A DNA stretch of 64,000 nucleotides from Chitinophagaceae bacterium. GTDB lineage: Bacteria; Bacteroidota; Bacteroidia; Chitinophagales; Chitinophagaceae. The notes beneath the pieces were generated by a model. That model searched no databases, was not told the origin of the DNA, and was given only the letters and a program-made list of their open reading frames with translations. Positions 55,787 through 63,541 of the stretch are shown here, in pieces (the stretch's first letter is position 1; every line of letters begins with the position of its first letter). The translations under genes were made by a program, and so were the position numbers. The stretch spans positions 310,001 to 374,000 of the forward strand of contig JAIETM010000004.1 of NCBI GenBank assembly GCA_019745155.1, read 5' to 3'.

Positions 55787-56281
55787 TTAAGCTGCAGATA
55801 TTGATGCATACTTCGTTCTACGATTACTGCGCACTACCGTACGTACAATACCGAACACAATAAAGCCAATTTGTAACACCAGAAATAACCCCATCGCCAT
55901 CGTACAGAAGTAACTCATGCTCATCCAACGCTCATACGCTGGTGTTGGAAAAATTTGGTTATGCCATTGTCTGCCAACATCAGGAATATTGATAAATACA
56001 ATAGCCATTGATAATATCAAGACTAAAGAAGCGCTTACCTGCAATAGTTTTATTTGCGCAGATTGTACACCTGCTACCTGCATGAGTTTGTGCACAAAAA
56101 ATGTGATGATCATGAACAAGGTCTGTACAAATAATACATCATAGAAATCAAGTGTACTTGCGCCATCCATTAACATGATATAACGATTCAGCGCTGGATA
56201 AAACGCATGTAAGATAGCGTAAGCTAATGCTGGCACTAATAAGAGTAAATGCTCTAATCGAATAATGTTGCTCTTTTTCAT
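55787..56281 (-). CDS. Four-helix membrane protein of unknown function
   Basis: A 164-residue membrane protein. The ATG at 56281 (MKKSNIIRLEHLLLLVPALA) is preferred over a GTG 48 codons upstream, which would read through the structured element at 56386-56441. About four transmembrane segments are visible: LLLLVPALAYAILHAFY, VLFVQTLFMIITFFVHKLM, LLQVSASLVLILSMAIVFINI and MAMGLFLVLQIGFIVFGIV. No family is recognised. Its stop is two bases from the recQ stop. Confidence 0.75.
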   Translation of the reverse strand: MKKSNIIRLEHLLLLVPALAYAILHAFYPALNRYIMLMDGASTLDFYDVLFVQTLFMIITFFVHKLMQVAGVQSAQIKLLQVSASLVLILSMAIVFINIPDVGRQWHNQIFPTPAYERWMSMSYFCTMAMGLFLVLQIGFIVFGIVRTVVRSNRRTKYASISAA

Positions 56282-56385
56282 GTTGGTTGTTTTTGGTATA
56301 GCAAACCTCTGAATGATTGGCCTGCCTGTGCTCATACTATAGTAGGATTCTTTAAAAATCACCCGAAAGTTGTAGTACCCCACGT

Positions 56386-56441
56386 GCAGATGAGGAGGAG
56401 CATTCTTTACGAATGCTCCTGCCACGAATGGCTACATCTGC
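56386..56441 (-). ncRNA. Candidate three-way-junction RNA element
   Basis: On the minus strand three helices pack into 56 bases. P1 is GCAGATG (56441-56435) with CATCTGC (56392-56386). The second helix is GCCA and TGGC around a TTCG tetraloop (56432-56421). The third is a perfect 10-bp stem AGGAGCATTC with GAATGCTCCT around a GTAAA loop (56420-56396). The TTCG and GNRA-like loops appear only in this orientation. It lies 105 bases upstream of the membrane protein ATG. It may be a 5' leader element or a small RNA; no known family was recognised. Confidence 0.4.
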
Positions 56442-56654
56442 GTCTGCTAATCCCCCTCAAAAAAGCGAATTCATAAGCAACCTCCTGTGTAAGTTGCCAG
56501 TCAGCTGTTCAGCTACACGCATCTTCATTCACCAACTGATCTGATGTAAAAAAAGCATGAATATCAGCCTGATACAAGCACCTTTTCCTGATTAAATTAA
56601 ATTTCAGAGGGGTGCCTGTTTTGTTTAGTATATTTATTATCAATCAGTTAGGAG
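56442..56654. other. Gap between the structured element and the helical orphan gene
   Basis: This lies within the longest gene-free stretch (56282-56654, 373 bases). I see a weak stem GCAAC/GTTGC (56477-56497), a TATATTTA element at 56629-56636 that could serve the next gene, and AGGAG just before its ATG at 56655. No supported gene was found. Confidence 0.5.
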
Positions 56655-58130
56655 ATGAACAAACTGCACAGCCTCATCCATTCGCTGTCTCCTTCAGAGA
56701 AGCGTTACTTCAAACTCTATGCACAACGTCAAGTGCAGAAAAAATCAACCAACTACTTCAAACTCTTTGAAGCAATCAATGAGCAGGATAAATATGATGA
56801 GGATGACTTGCTGAAAAAATTTCGAAAAGAAACTTTTGTAAAACAGTTTGGCGTAACCAAGAATTATTTGTTTCAAATTATCCTGAACGCCATGCGTGAG
56901 TACAATGAAGAAAACTTCATTGAATGGAAAATCAGGAACTATTATTCGCAAATCAAAATTCTAGCAAGTAAAGGATTGGATGCTGAAGCAGAAAAGCTGA
57001 TACAAAAAACAAAGGCTTTAGCATGGCAGTATGAATACTACTATGTGATCATGGATGTATTGCACATTGAAAAATATCTGTTTGGAAATTTCCGCATCTA
57101 CGAACAATCATTGAAAGATTTTGATCCCATAGCTGCAGAAGACATCAAAGCAGTTGATGTGTCTTACACACATACCTTATTAGGACATATCTGGCATTAC
57201 CTCACCATACTGGAAATGGAAATTGGTATACTACCACCAGAAACCATCCGCAAAAAAGCAGATGCGTATGTATCTGCTAAAATCATGCAGGAAGAGCCAC
57301 ACACTTCATACAATTCAAAATTCAGGTTTCATGCCACCTGGAGTTTGTACTATAACCTCATCAACGACCAACAAAAGAATTATACCCATTGCAAGGCCTG
57401 TATCCTGATACGCGAGGAACAAATTGAGAAACAGCCATTACAGAATCTGGACCCGCTGGCCAGTTATTATAATTTTCTGGTAGCCTGCGAGAAAGCTAAC
57501 CGCTGGGATGAGTTTTCTTACTACTTACAAAAGATCTGGGATTTTGAAGCACCAACCATTGAGGTGAATATCCGCCGTATGCACAATTACTGCTGGTGTG
57601 GATTGATGTATTACCTGCATCAGAAAAACTATACTGCTGCTGCTGAGATTGTCACTATTTATCAGCAATTCTTTCTGGAGAAGAATATTCGTTTCAGAAA
57701 AGACTTTAAAATCTATATCGAAGCTTGTGCTGGATTGGTGCACTTATTCAGAAAAGAATACAAGCAGGCACTCCACATGTGGAACGATATTTTACATGGC
57801 CCTTCTGTAGAAGTAGAATTACGAACCCAAGGTGCGGTAAGGCTCTACCTGATGATGTTACATTATGAAGAGGGTAATACTGAGATTATGGACTATCTCG
57901 CTGCACAAGCCAAGAAATACCTTCAACAGATTGCTATCTGGCATGAGCCGGAAAAATACTTCGTAAAATCGCTCAATGAAATTGCCCATCAGCCGGATAA
58001 AGGCACACGCAAATCAAAAATGCAGACCTTATACCAACAGCTCAGCGAAATGCCGATACATATTGCGGGCAATGCTGTGAACCCTTTTATTCTTAATTGG
58101 ATAAAAGCCCAGGCCAGACTACCAGACTGA
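56655..58130 (+). CDS. Large helical protein of unknown function
   Basis: A 491-residue, mostly alpha-helical protein with no signal or membrane segment. The N-terminus (HSLIHSLSPSEKRYFKLYAQ) looks like a small helical domain, and the rest has TPR-like rhythm (paired helices, many Tyr/Trp, such as KDFKIYIEACAGLVHLFRKE). I know it as a type of protein found in Bacteroidota but not its function. Its 3' end overlaps that of the convergent HerA-like gene by 12 bases. Confidence 0.8.
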   Translation: MNKLHSLIHSLSPSEKRYFKLYAQRQVQKKSTNYFKLFEAINEQDKYDEDDLLKKFRKETFVKQFGVTKNYLFQIILNAMREYNEENFIEWKIRNYYSQIKILASKGLDAEAEKLIQKTKALAWQYEYYYVIMDVLHIEKYLFGNFRIYEQSLKDFDPIAAEDIKAVDVSYTHTLLGHIWHYLTILEMEIGILPPETIRKKADAYVSAKIMQEEPHTSYNSKFRFHATWSLYYNLINDQQKNYTHCKACILIREEQIEKQPLQNLDPLASYYNFLVACEKANRWDEFSYYLQKIWDFEAPTIEVNIRRMHNYCWCGLMYYLHQKNYTAAAEIVTIYQQFFLEKNIRFRKDFKIYIEACAGLVHLFRKEYKQALHMWNDILHGPSVEVELRTQGAVRLYLMMLHYEEGNTEIMDYLAAQAKKYLQQIAIWHEPEKYFVKSLNEIAHQPDKGTRKSKMQTLYQQLSEMPIHIAGNAVNPFILNWIKAQARLPD

Positions 58131-59663
58131 TTTCTTTCTACTGGTTCTGCCACCCAGACCTAATGCGCCCAACAAGCTTCTGGTAATCACACTGGCAGCG
58201 GTTCTGCCAATCTGTTTTACAACAGGATTGTCGAAAATGGTTTGCTCCTTTGGTTCCGCTTTGCGGGATGATGGCTTTTCTTCCGCCTCCTGACTAGCTT
58301 CTTGCGCTGCTGCGGCTTCCAGTTTACGCGTGAGTATTTCGTACGCACTTTCCGGATCAACCGCTTCACCATATTTACGCACCAACTTACTCTTCGCAAT
58401 GATGCTGTCAATCTCTCCATCTGTTAATACATCCATTCTGCTTTTGGGCGGACAAAGCATCGTATGCACCAATGGCGTTGGAATGCCTTTTTCATTCAAT
58501 AAGGTAACAAATGCTTCACCAATACCCAGCTGCGTCAGCAGTTCAGCTGTATCATAAAATTCCGTTTCAGGAAAATTCTCCGCAGCCTGTTTAATCGTTT
58601 TTCTATCTGCAGCAGTAAATGCACGCAATGCATGTTGCACTTTCAAACCCAACTGACCAAGAATAGCAGCAGGAATATCCTGCGGATTCTGCGTACAGAA
58701 GAAAATACCAATACCCTTAGAGCGGATAAGCTTAATGACTGTTTCCAACTGCTGCAGTAAAGCATCACTGGCTTCATTGAATACCAAGTGCGCTTCATCA
58801 ATAAACAAGACCAGCTTGGGCTGATCCAAATCGCCTTCTTCCGGAGAAGACGCATACAATTCTGCCAATAGTTGCAACATGAAGGTGGAGAACAGCTTGG
58901 GCCTGTCTTGCATATCCGTTACCCGCAACACACTAATCATGCCCTTACCTTCTTCATTGATGCGCATCAAATCTTCTACCTCAAAACTCTTCTCGCCAAA
59001 AAACACATCTGCACCCTGCTGTTGCAGTTCAATTACTTTACGCAGAATCGTACCGGTAGAAGTTGTAGATATTTTACCATAGGTTTTCTCCAACTCAGCT
59101 TTGCCCTCATCACTCACAAATTGCAAGACCTTGATGAAATCTTTTAGATCAACCAAGGGCATTTTATTGTCGTCGCAATATTTAAAAATCATGGCAACCA
59201 ATCCGCCCTGCGTATCATTCAAACCTAAAATCTTGCTCAGCAATACCGGACCAAATTCACTCACGGTTGCACGCAAACGCACACCCGGTTGATCACTCAA
59301 GGTCATCAACTCCACAGGATAAGCCGAAGGCTGCCAATCAATACCCAAGAGTTGTGCACGTGATTGTAATTTTTCATTCGCTGTTCCTGCTGCAGCAATA
59401 CCACTGAGGTCGCCCTTGATATCCATGAGTAGTACCGGCACACTATGATCACTCAAGCATTCGCTGATCATCTGCAGGGTTTTGGTCTTACCCGTTCCGG
59501 TTGCACCGGCAATTAAGCCATGGCGGTTCATGGTTTTCAATGGCAGGAAAACATCAGCATCAGTAACAGCCCCATCAAACATGGCTTTACCAATTTTCAC
59601 GTGTGTGCCTTTAAACTGATACCCGCTTTTGACCGCTTCTGTAAATGCTGCAACCGTAGACAT
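58119..59663 (-). CDS. HerA-like/DUF853 ATPase
   Basis: A 514-residue P-loop ATPase of the HerA/VirB4 helicase-like DUF853 family. Walker A is LIAGATGTGKTKTLQMIS at about residues 50-67 and Walker B is LVLFIDEAHLVFNEA near 288. A glutamine/arginine region FFCTQNPQDIPAAILGQLG follows. The C-terminal tail is low-complexity and charged (EEKPSSRKAEPKEQ). Family members are linked to DNA processing but the role of this subgroup is not settled. No NurA-like nuclease adjoins it. Confidence 0.88.
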   Translation of the reverse strand: MSTVAAFTEAVKSGYQFKGTHVKIGKAMFDGAVTDADVFLPLKTMNRHGLIAGATGTGKTKTLQMISECLSDHSVPVLLMDIKGDLSGIAAAGTANEKLQSRAQLLGIDWQPSAYPVELMTLSDQPGVRLRATVSEFGPVLLSKILGLNDTQGGLVAMIFKYCDDNKMPLVDLKDFIKVLQFVSDEGKAELEKTYGKISTTSTGTILRKVIELQQQGADVFFGEKSFEVEDLMRINEEGKGMISVLRVTDMQDRPKLFSTFMLQLLAELYASSPEEGDLDQPKLVLFIDEAHLVFNEASDALLQQLETVIKLIRSKGIGIFFCTQNPQDIPAAILGQLGLKVQHALRAFTAADRKTIKQAAENFPETEFYDTAELLTQLGIGEAFVTLLNEKGIPTPLVHTMLCPPKSRMDVLTDGEIDSIIAKSKLVRKYGEAVDPESAYEILTRKLEAAAAQEASQEAEEKPSSRKAEPKEQTIFDNPVVKQIGRTAASVITRSLLGALGLGGRTSRKKSVW

Positions 59664-59766
59664 AGCAAAATTTTTGGTAAGGTAATAAAACCATCAGTTG
59701 TAGACAATCTCATGAAAAAATGATTGACTTTTATTGTTTTTCAATAAATACATATAGTTTAGCGAT

Positions 59767-60378
59767 ATGAATCAAAGTTTCATTGGCAAAAATGCTCGCT
59801 ACTATCTACGTTACTTTTTTGCCGGACAGATATTCCTCGGCCTATTCGCTATACTGCTCATTGCACTTGCTGATAGCACCATAATTCCGGTGCATCAAAA
59901 ATCAAATTTTACAGATTCTGCTGTGCAGATTGGCGCGACCAGTTTAACCAATCCTATACAAGCGGGCGACTTATCCATTGCTAATAGCAATTTCTTCCAG
60001 CAACTGCTGCTGACGCAGATTCCTTATCTACCCTTCGCGAAGGATTTTGTGACAGCTTTGATGTGTATCATCACCGGGATACTCATGCTCCGCTTCACCA
60101 ATAAAATCAGTCAAACCAGCAATTTTGGTATAGAGTTGAGTCTGCTCATGCGTTGGATGGCCATTACGATAGCAGCTTATATGATGCTCAGCCTCGTAGT
60201 CAGCTATTTTCGCTGGACCTTGGTTGAAACACTCACCAATAAGCAATTTCTTCCTGCAGATAGAATGGGCGACCCAGGGATACGTTATGCATGGATTGTT
60301 GCCATTGTATTGTTTCTATTTTCTACAATACTGAAGCAAGCTTATCAAATTCAAAAAGAACAAGACCTAACTATTTGA
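59767..60378 (+). CDS. DUF2975 membrane protein, first copy
   Basis: A 203-residue membrane protein of the DUF2975 family with four transmembrane segments (YYLRYFFAGQIFLGLFAIL; FVTALMCIITGILMLRF; MAITIAAYMMLSLVVSYF; YAWIVAIVLFLFSTILKQA) and the family ending QIQKEQDLTI. Genes of this family are commonly followed by a small XRE-type regulator, as two genes downstream here. The function is unknown. Confidence 0.85.
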   Translation: MNQSFIGKNARYYLRYFFAGQIFLGLFAILLIALADSTIIPVHQKSNFTDSAVQIGATSLTNPIQAGDLSIANSNFFQQLLLTQIPYLPFAKDFVTALMCIITGILMLRFTNKISQTSNFGIELSLLMRWMAITIAAYMMLSLVVSYFRWTLVETLTNKQFLPADRMGDPGIRYAWIVAIVLFLFSTILKQAYQIQKEQDLTI

Positions 60379-60381
60379 GCT

Positions 60382-60972
60382 ATGAAGCAGTTCATCCAAT
60401 ATTTTAAAGGACCATTACTTCCAGCCAAGCTTATGCTGATCTTATTAATTCTCCTTACCATATTGGAAAGTGTAGATGTGTTGATGACCGCTGACAAACA
60501 ACTCAGCTTCGCTATAACACCTATCAACAATACTAATCTTGCCAGCACTACGCTATCCAATCAGGCTTCATTGGTAGCAACACCAAGATTGCAAGTAAAA
60601 ACCGACAACTGGTATCACTTACTGGTGCTGGATAACCAAATTGGTATGTCACCGCTTAAAGCCTTGAGCCTTCTAATAGTTTATGTCTGCAGTTTGCTTG
60701 CGTTGTTTCGATTGAACCAAGACAATTTCTTTCAAACAGATGTGTCAGATTTATTAGCTGCCGCAGCTGTTGCACTAATTCTTTACTTCCTCATAGAACG
60801 CTATACGCATAGAAGCTTTCGCGAAGATGTGTTAAGCTTAACCAATCAACAGTATAAACTGGCGCATTTGAATCACACATGGATGCTTTGGTTGGGCATT
60901 GGATTAGGATGGTTGAGTAGATTCATGAAAAGAGGATATTTGCTGCAGCAAGAACAAAACCTGACCATCTAA
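60382..60972 (+). CDS. DUF2975-like membrane protein, second copy
   Basis: A 196-residue paralogue of the preceding gene, three bases downstream. It has four hydrophobic segments (LMLILLILLTILESVDVL; ALSLLIVYVCSLLALF; LLAAAAVALILYFLIERY; WMLWLGIGLGWLSRFM) and the same ending QQEQNLTI. Overall identity to the first is low, so the duplication is old or the copies were acquired apart. The stop codon abuts the start of the XRE gene with no gap, so translation is probably coupled. Confidence 0.82.
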   Translation: MKQFIQYFKGPLLPAKLMLILLILLTILESVDVLMTADKQLSFAITPINNTNLASTTLSNQASLVATPRLQVKTDNWYHLLVLDNQIGMSPLKALSLLIVYVCSLLALFRLNQDNFFQTDVSDLLAAAAVALILYFLIERYTHRSFREDVLSLTNQQYKLAHLNHTWMLWLGIGLGWLSRFMKRGYLLQQEQNLTI

Positions 60973-61203
60973 ATGCCCATTGTTGTTAATCTGGACGTGA
61001 TGCTCGCTAAAAGAAAAATGAGCCTTACTGAACTCAGTGAGCGCGTGGGCATTACCATTGCCAACATGAGTATTTTGAAAAGTGGGAAGGCGAAGGCCAT
61101 TCGCTTCTCTACATTGGAAGAGATATGCAAAGTATTGGATTGTCAGCCCGGCGACCTGCTTGAATTCATGGATGATGCTGCCTATAAAAAACTAATGGGG
61201 TGA
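60973..61203 (+). CDS. XRE-family transcriptional regulator (YozG-like)
   Basis: A 76-residue, single-domain Cro/C1 helix-turn-helix protein (MLAKRKMSLTELSERVGITI, then ANMSILKSGKAKAIRFSTLE and EICKVLDCQPGDLLEF). It is of the YozG type that accompanies DUF2975 membrane proteins. It has no gap to the second DUF2975 gene and likely regulates this three-gene unit; this is inference from the common pairing. Its stop codon lies within a hairpin that may serve as terminator for the convergent groES-like gene. Confidence 0.92.
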   Translation: MPIVVNLDVMLAKRKMSLTELSERVGITIANMSILKSGKAKAIRFSTLEEICKVLDCQPGDLLEFMDDAAYKKLMG

Positions 61204-61217
61204 ATTTTTCACCCCAT
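61195..61217 (-). terminator. Hairpin between the XRE and GroES-like genes
   Basis: ATGGGGTGAA (61195-61204) and TTCACCCCAT (61208-61217) form a perfect 10-bp stem with a 3-base loop. On the minus strand a T-run (complement of the A-run at 61185-61190) follows after a few bases, so it ends the groES-like transcript. The plus-strand T-run is poor. Confidence 0.7.
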
Positions 61218-61240
61218 CAACAATATTTATTTTCAAGCCA

Positions 61241-61612
61241 TTATAAATCCTCTTCTCTTTCCAGCATTAGTATCGCACTCTGGGGAACAATAAAATACTT
61301 CTCTCCTTCATACATCACTTCAGTGGCACCACTCAAGAGGAAAATTGCCAAATCACCTTCTCTTGCTTGTAAGGGCACATACTTCACTTGCTCGTCATCG
61401 TTTTTCCAAGGCTCATCATCCACAGGCATGGGAATGGCATAACCGGGCCCAGTCTTAATAATATACCCCTGTTGCACTTTCTCTTTCTCCTGAACGCCGG
61501 GGGGCAGGTACAAACCACTATCAGTACGTTCATTGGGCTTACTCACGCGAATCAGGACTCTGTCGCCAATCACAATCAGTTTCTTCAGCTTATTGTCTGG
61601 TGTCAGCATCAT
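61241..61612 (-). CDS. GroES-like co-chaperone family protein
   Basis: A 123-residue Cpn10-fold protein. The start of the fold is LKKLIVIGDRVLIRVSKPNERTDSGLYLPPG, matching the GroES opening DRVLV.....TxGGIxLP. It differs from canonical GroES in its middle (GYAIPMPVDDEPWKNDDEQ, an insert in place of the mobile loop region) and C-terminus. A true groES normally sits with groL; this one stands alone, so it is a second, divergent paralogue of uncertain partner. It begins at 61612 or one codon later. Confidence 0.85.
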   Translation of the reverse strand: MMLTPDNKLKKLIVIGDRVLIRVSKPNERTDSGLYLPPGVQEKEKVQQGYIIKTGPGYAIPMPVDDEPWKNDDEQVKYVPLQAREGDLAIFLLSGATEVMYEGEKYFIVPQSAILMLEREEDL

Positions 61613-61622
61613 GGTTGTTCAG

Positions 61623-61634
61623 ATTTGCGCAAAT
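61623..61634. promoter_or_regulatory. Palindrome between divergent groES-like and glycosyltransferase genes
   Basis: ATTTGCGCAAAT is a perfect 12-base palindrome in the 58-base gap between the two divergent start codons. It is well placed to be an operator for either gene; no protein is implied. Confidence 0.35.
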
Positions 61635-61670
61635 ATCTGCATAATCCCTATTTCGTGCTACCTTTCCCGC

Positions 61671-62579
61671 ATGAAAGTGAGTGCATTCAGCTATGTACGC
61701 AACGGACTAGAATTGGGCTATCCTTTTCTGGAAGCCATCCGCAGTGTACTACCCTTATGCGATGAAGTAATTGTGGTGATCGGCGATAGCCGCGATGGCA
61801 CGCGCGAAGCAGTTGAACAACTAAACGACAGCAGAGTAAAAATTGTGGATACCATCTGGGATGATTCTATGCGCCAAGGCGGATTGATCTTCTCTCAGCA
61901 ATCTAACATCGGTATGGACCATTGCAGCGCCGACGCAGATTGGTTGTTTCATATCCAAGCCGATGAAGTATTGCATGAAGAGGATATAACTAAAGTGCGT
62001 GCTGCCATGGAGCAATACCTAAACCAGCCAAAAGTGGAAGGCTTACTATTTCGCTTCTTGAATTTCTACGGCAATTATCAATACTATGCACCCTCACGCA
62101 GGTATCACCAGCATGAGATTCGTATTATCAGAAACGATAAACAAATTCGCAGTTATCGCGATTCTCAAGGCTTCCGCAGATTCGATGATCCATCCAAAGC
62201 GAATGAAGCCAAAGGCGAAAAACTACATGTGAAAGAAATTGATGCACGCATTTTCCATTACAGCTACGTAAAACCACCAGCTGTACAAAAACTCAAACAA
62301 TTGGAATTCGGTAAGCGCTACTATCCGGATGACCAGTATGATGTGAAAGTGTATGAAGCCAAGCATGGCGATGGATTCAACTACCATGAATATGACTACC
62401 TGCGTTTATTCAAGGGTATCCATCCTGCATTGATGCAGCCGCATATTCAGGCTTGTGATTGGCAATTCAGCTACGATCCTTCGAAAAATAATATGACGCC
62501 AAAAGAAAAACTGATGAAACTGCTGGAAGAGCTCACCGGCAAACAGTTTTTCATTTACAAGAATTATAAACGCATCTAG
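61671..62579 (+). CDS. Family 2 glycosyltransferase
   Basis: A 302-residue GT-A-fold glycosyltransferase. The ATG at 61671 gives MKVSAFSYVRNGLELGYPFL; the longer frame upstream is not coding. Blocks: EAIRSVLPLCDEVIVVIGDS and the metal-binding QADEVLHEEDI (DxD-like, seen as ADEV). Conserved aromatic stretches follow (FLNFYGNYQYYAPSRRYHQ). The donor and acceptor are unknown. A TACCTTTC element ends five bases upstream of the ATG, so the mRNA may be leaderless. It is followed after two bases by a methyltransferase. Confidence 0.85.
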   Translation: MKVSAFSYVRNGLELGYPFLEAIRSVLPLCDEVIVVIGDSRDGTREAVEQLNDSRVKIVDTIWDDSMRQGGLIFSQQSNIGMDHCSADADWLFHIQADEVLHEEDITKVRAAMEQYLNQPKVEGLLFRFLNFYGNYQYYAPSRRYHQHEIRIIRNDKQIRSYRDSQGFRRFDDPSKANEAKGEKLHVKEIDARIFHYSYVKPPAVQKLKQLEFGKRYYPDDQYDVKVYEAKHGDGFNYHEYDYLRLFKGIHPALMQPHIQACDWQFSYDPSKNNMTPKEKLMKLLEELTGKQFFIYKNYKRI

Positions 62580-62581
62580 CA

Positions 62582-63541
62582 ATGTCAGCTCCCTGCACCA
62601 TCTGCGGCAATACGCAAAACAATACTAGCTTTGAAGTGCAAGAACATCAAATGGGTATTGGCCATCTCTTCCATTACCAACAATGTGGTGCTTGTCATTC
62701 AGCGCAATTGCTAGATCCTCCAGCAGATTTTGCACCTTACTATCAAAACGATAATTATTACTCTTTCCATCTGGAGTTGCGACTGGAACAAAACATCGTA
62801 CGCAAGATTCAGACTGGACATATTCTTTTTGGCAAATACCCCATCATCGGGCATTTACTTACGCTGGGTTATACTGTAAACGAATTCATCGATTGGATGA
62901 AAAATGCCGGAGCACAATATGATGATGCCATTCTGGATGTTGGCACTGGTAATGGTAGCCTCTTAACCAAACTCTATCAAGCAGGCTTCAGAGACCTTAC
63001 CGGCATTGATCCATTCATTGAGAAGGAAGTGAGCTATGATAATGTGCGCATCGAACGCAAATCCATCTTCGATGTGACCAGACAATACGATCTGGTAATG
63101 ATGCACCACTCGCTGGAACACATGCCTGACCCCAAAGCTGCACTGCGTAAAGCATTCGAGATCATCAAACCTGGCAAAACCCTATTGGTACGCATTCCCA
63201 TCATGAACAATTATGGCTGGAGAACCTATGGCCGTTACTGGTGCGGATTAGATGCACCGCGACATATCTTCATTCCATCTGAACAAGGATTAAAACAAAT
63301 GGCTGAAGAAGCAGGCTTTGTGGTAGACAAATTCTATTACGACAGCTTCGATTATGTAGTGTGGTGCAGTGAGCAATACAAGCAGAACATCGCCCTAAAT
63401 GCACCCAATAGCTGGATGGTGAATAAAGAGAAAAGCATGTTCACGAAAGAACAAGTGAAAGCATTTCGCCAAATGATGAAGGAACGCAACAAAGCCATGG
63501 ATGGCGATATGGGCGCACTCTACTTGAAAAAACCGCTTTAA
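62582..63541 (+). CDS. Class I SAM-dependent methyltransferase with zinc ribbon
   Basis: A 319-residue enzyme. N-terminal zinc ribbon: CTICGNTQN and CGACHSAQLLDPP. The SAM-binding fold follows: ILDVGTGNGSLLTKLYQAGF near residue 120 (GxGxG) and the acceptor region DLVMMHHSLEHMPDPKAALRKA. This build is common in enzymes that modify sugars or cell-surface lipids. It starts two bases after the glycosyltransferase stop and forms a unit with it; its stop overlaps that of the convergent final gene. Confidence 0.9.
   Translation: MSAPCTICGNTQNNTSFEVQEHQMGIGHLFHYQQCGACHSAQLLDPPADFAPYYQNDNYYSFHLELRLEQNIVRKIQTGHILFGKYPIIGHLLTLGYTVNEFIDWMKNAGAQYDDAILDVGTGNGSLLTKLYQAGFRDLTGIDPFIEKEVSYDNVRIERKSIFDVTRQYDLVMMHHSLEHMPDPKAALRKAFEIIKPGKTLLVRIPIMNNYGWRTYGRYWCGLDAPRHIFIPSEQGLKQMAEEAGFVVDKFYYDSFDYVVWCSEQYKQNIALNAPNSWMVNKEKSMFTKEQVKAFRQMMKERNKAMDGDMGALYLKKPL

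Noticed and set aside
56386-56441. Hammerhead ribozyme reading of the three-way junction
   Set aside because: The plus strand has CAGATGAG but not the required CTGATGA core or GAAA after the second stem, so the catalytic core is absent.
56429-56545. A 38-codon frame starting ATG at 56429 in the gap before the helical orphan gene
   Set aside because: It begins inside the predicted RNA helix, has low-complexity composition and no support beyond being open.
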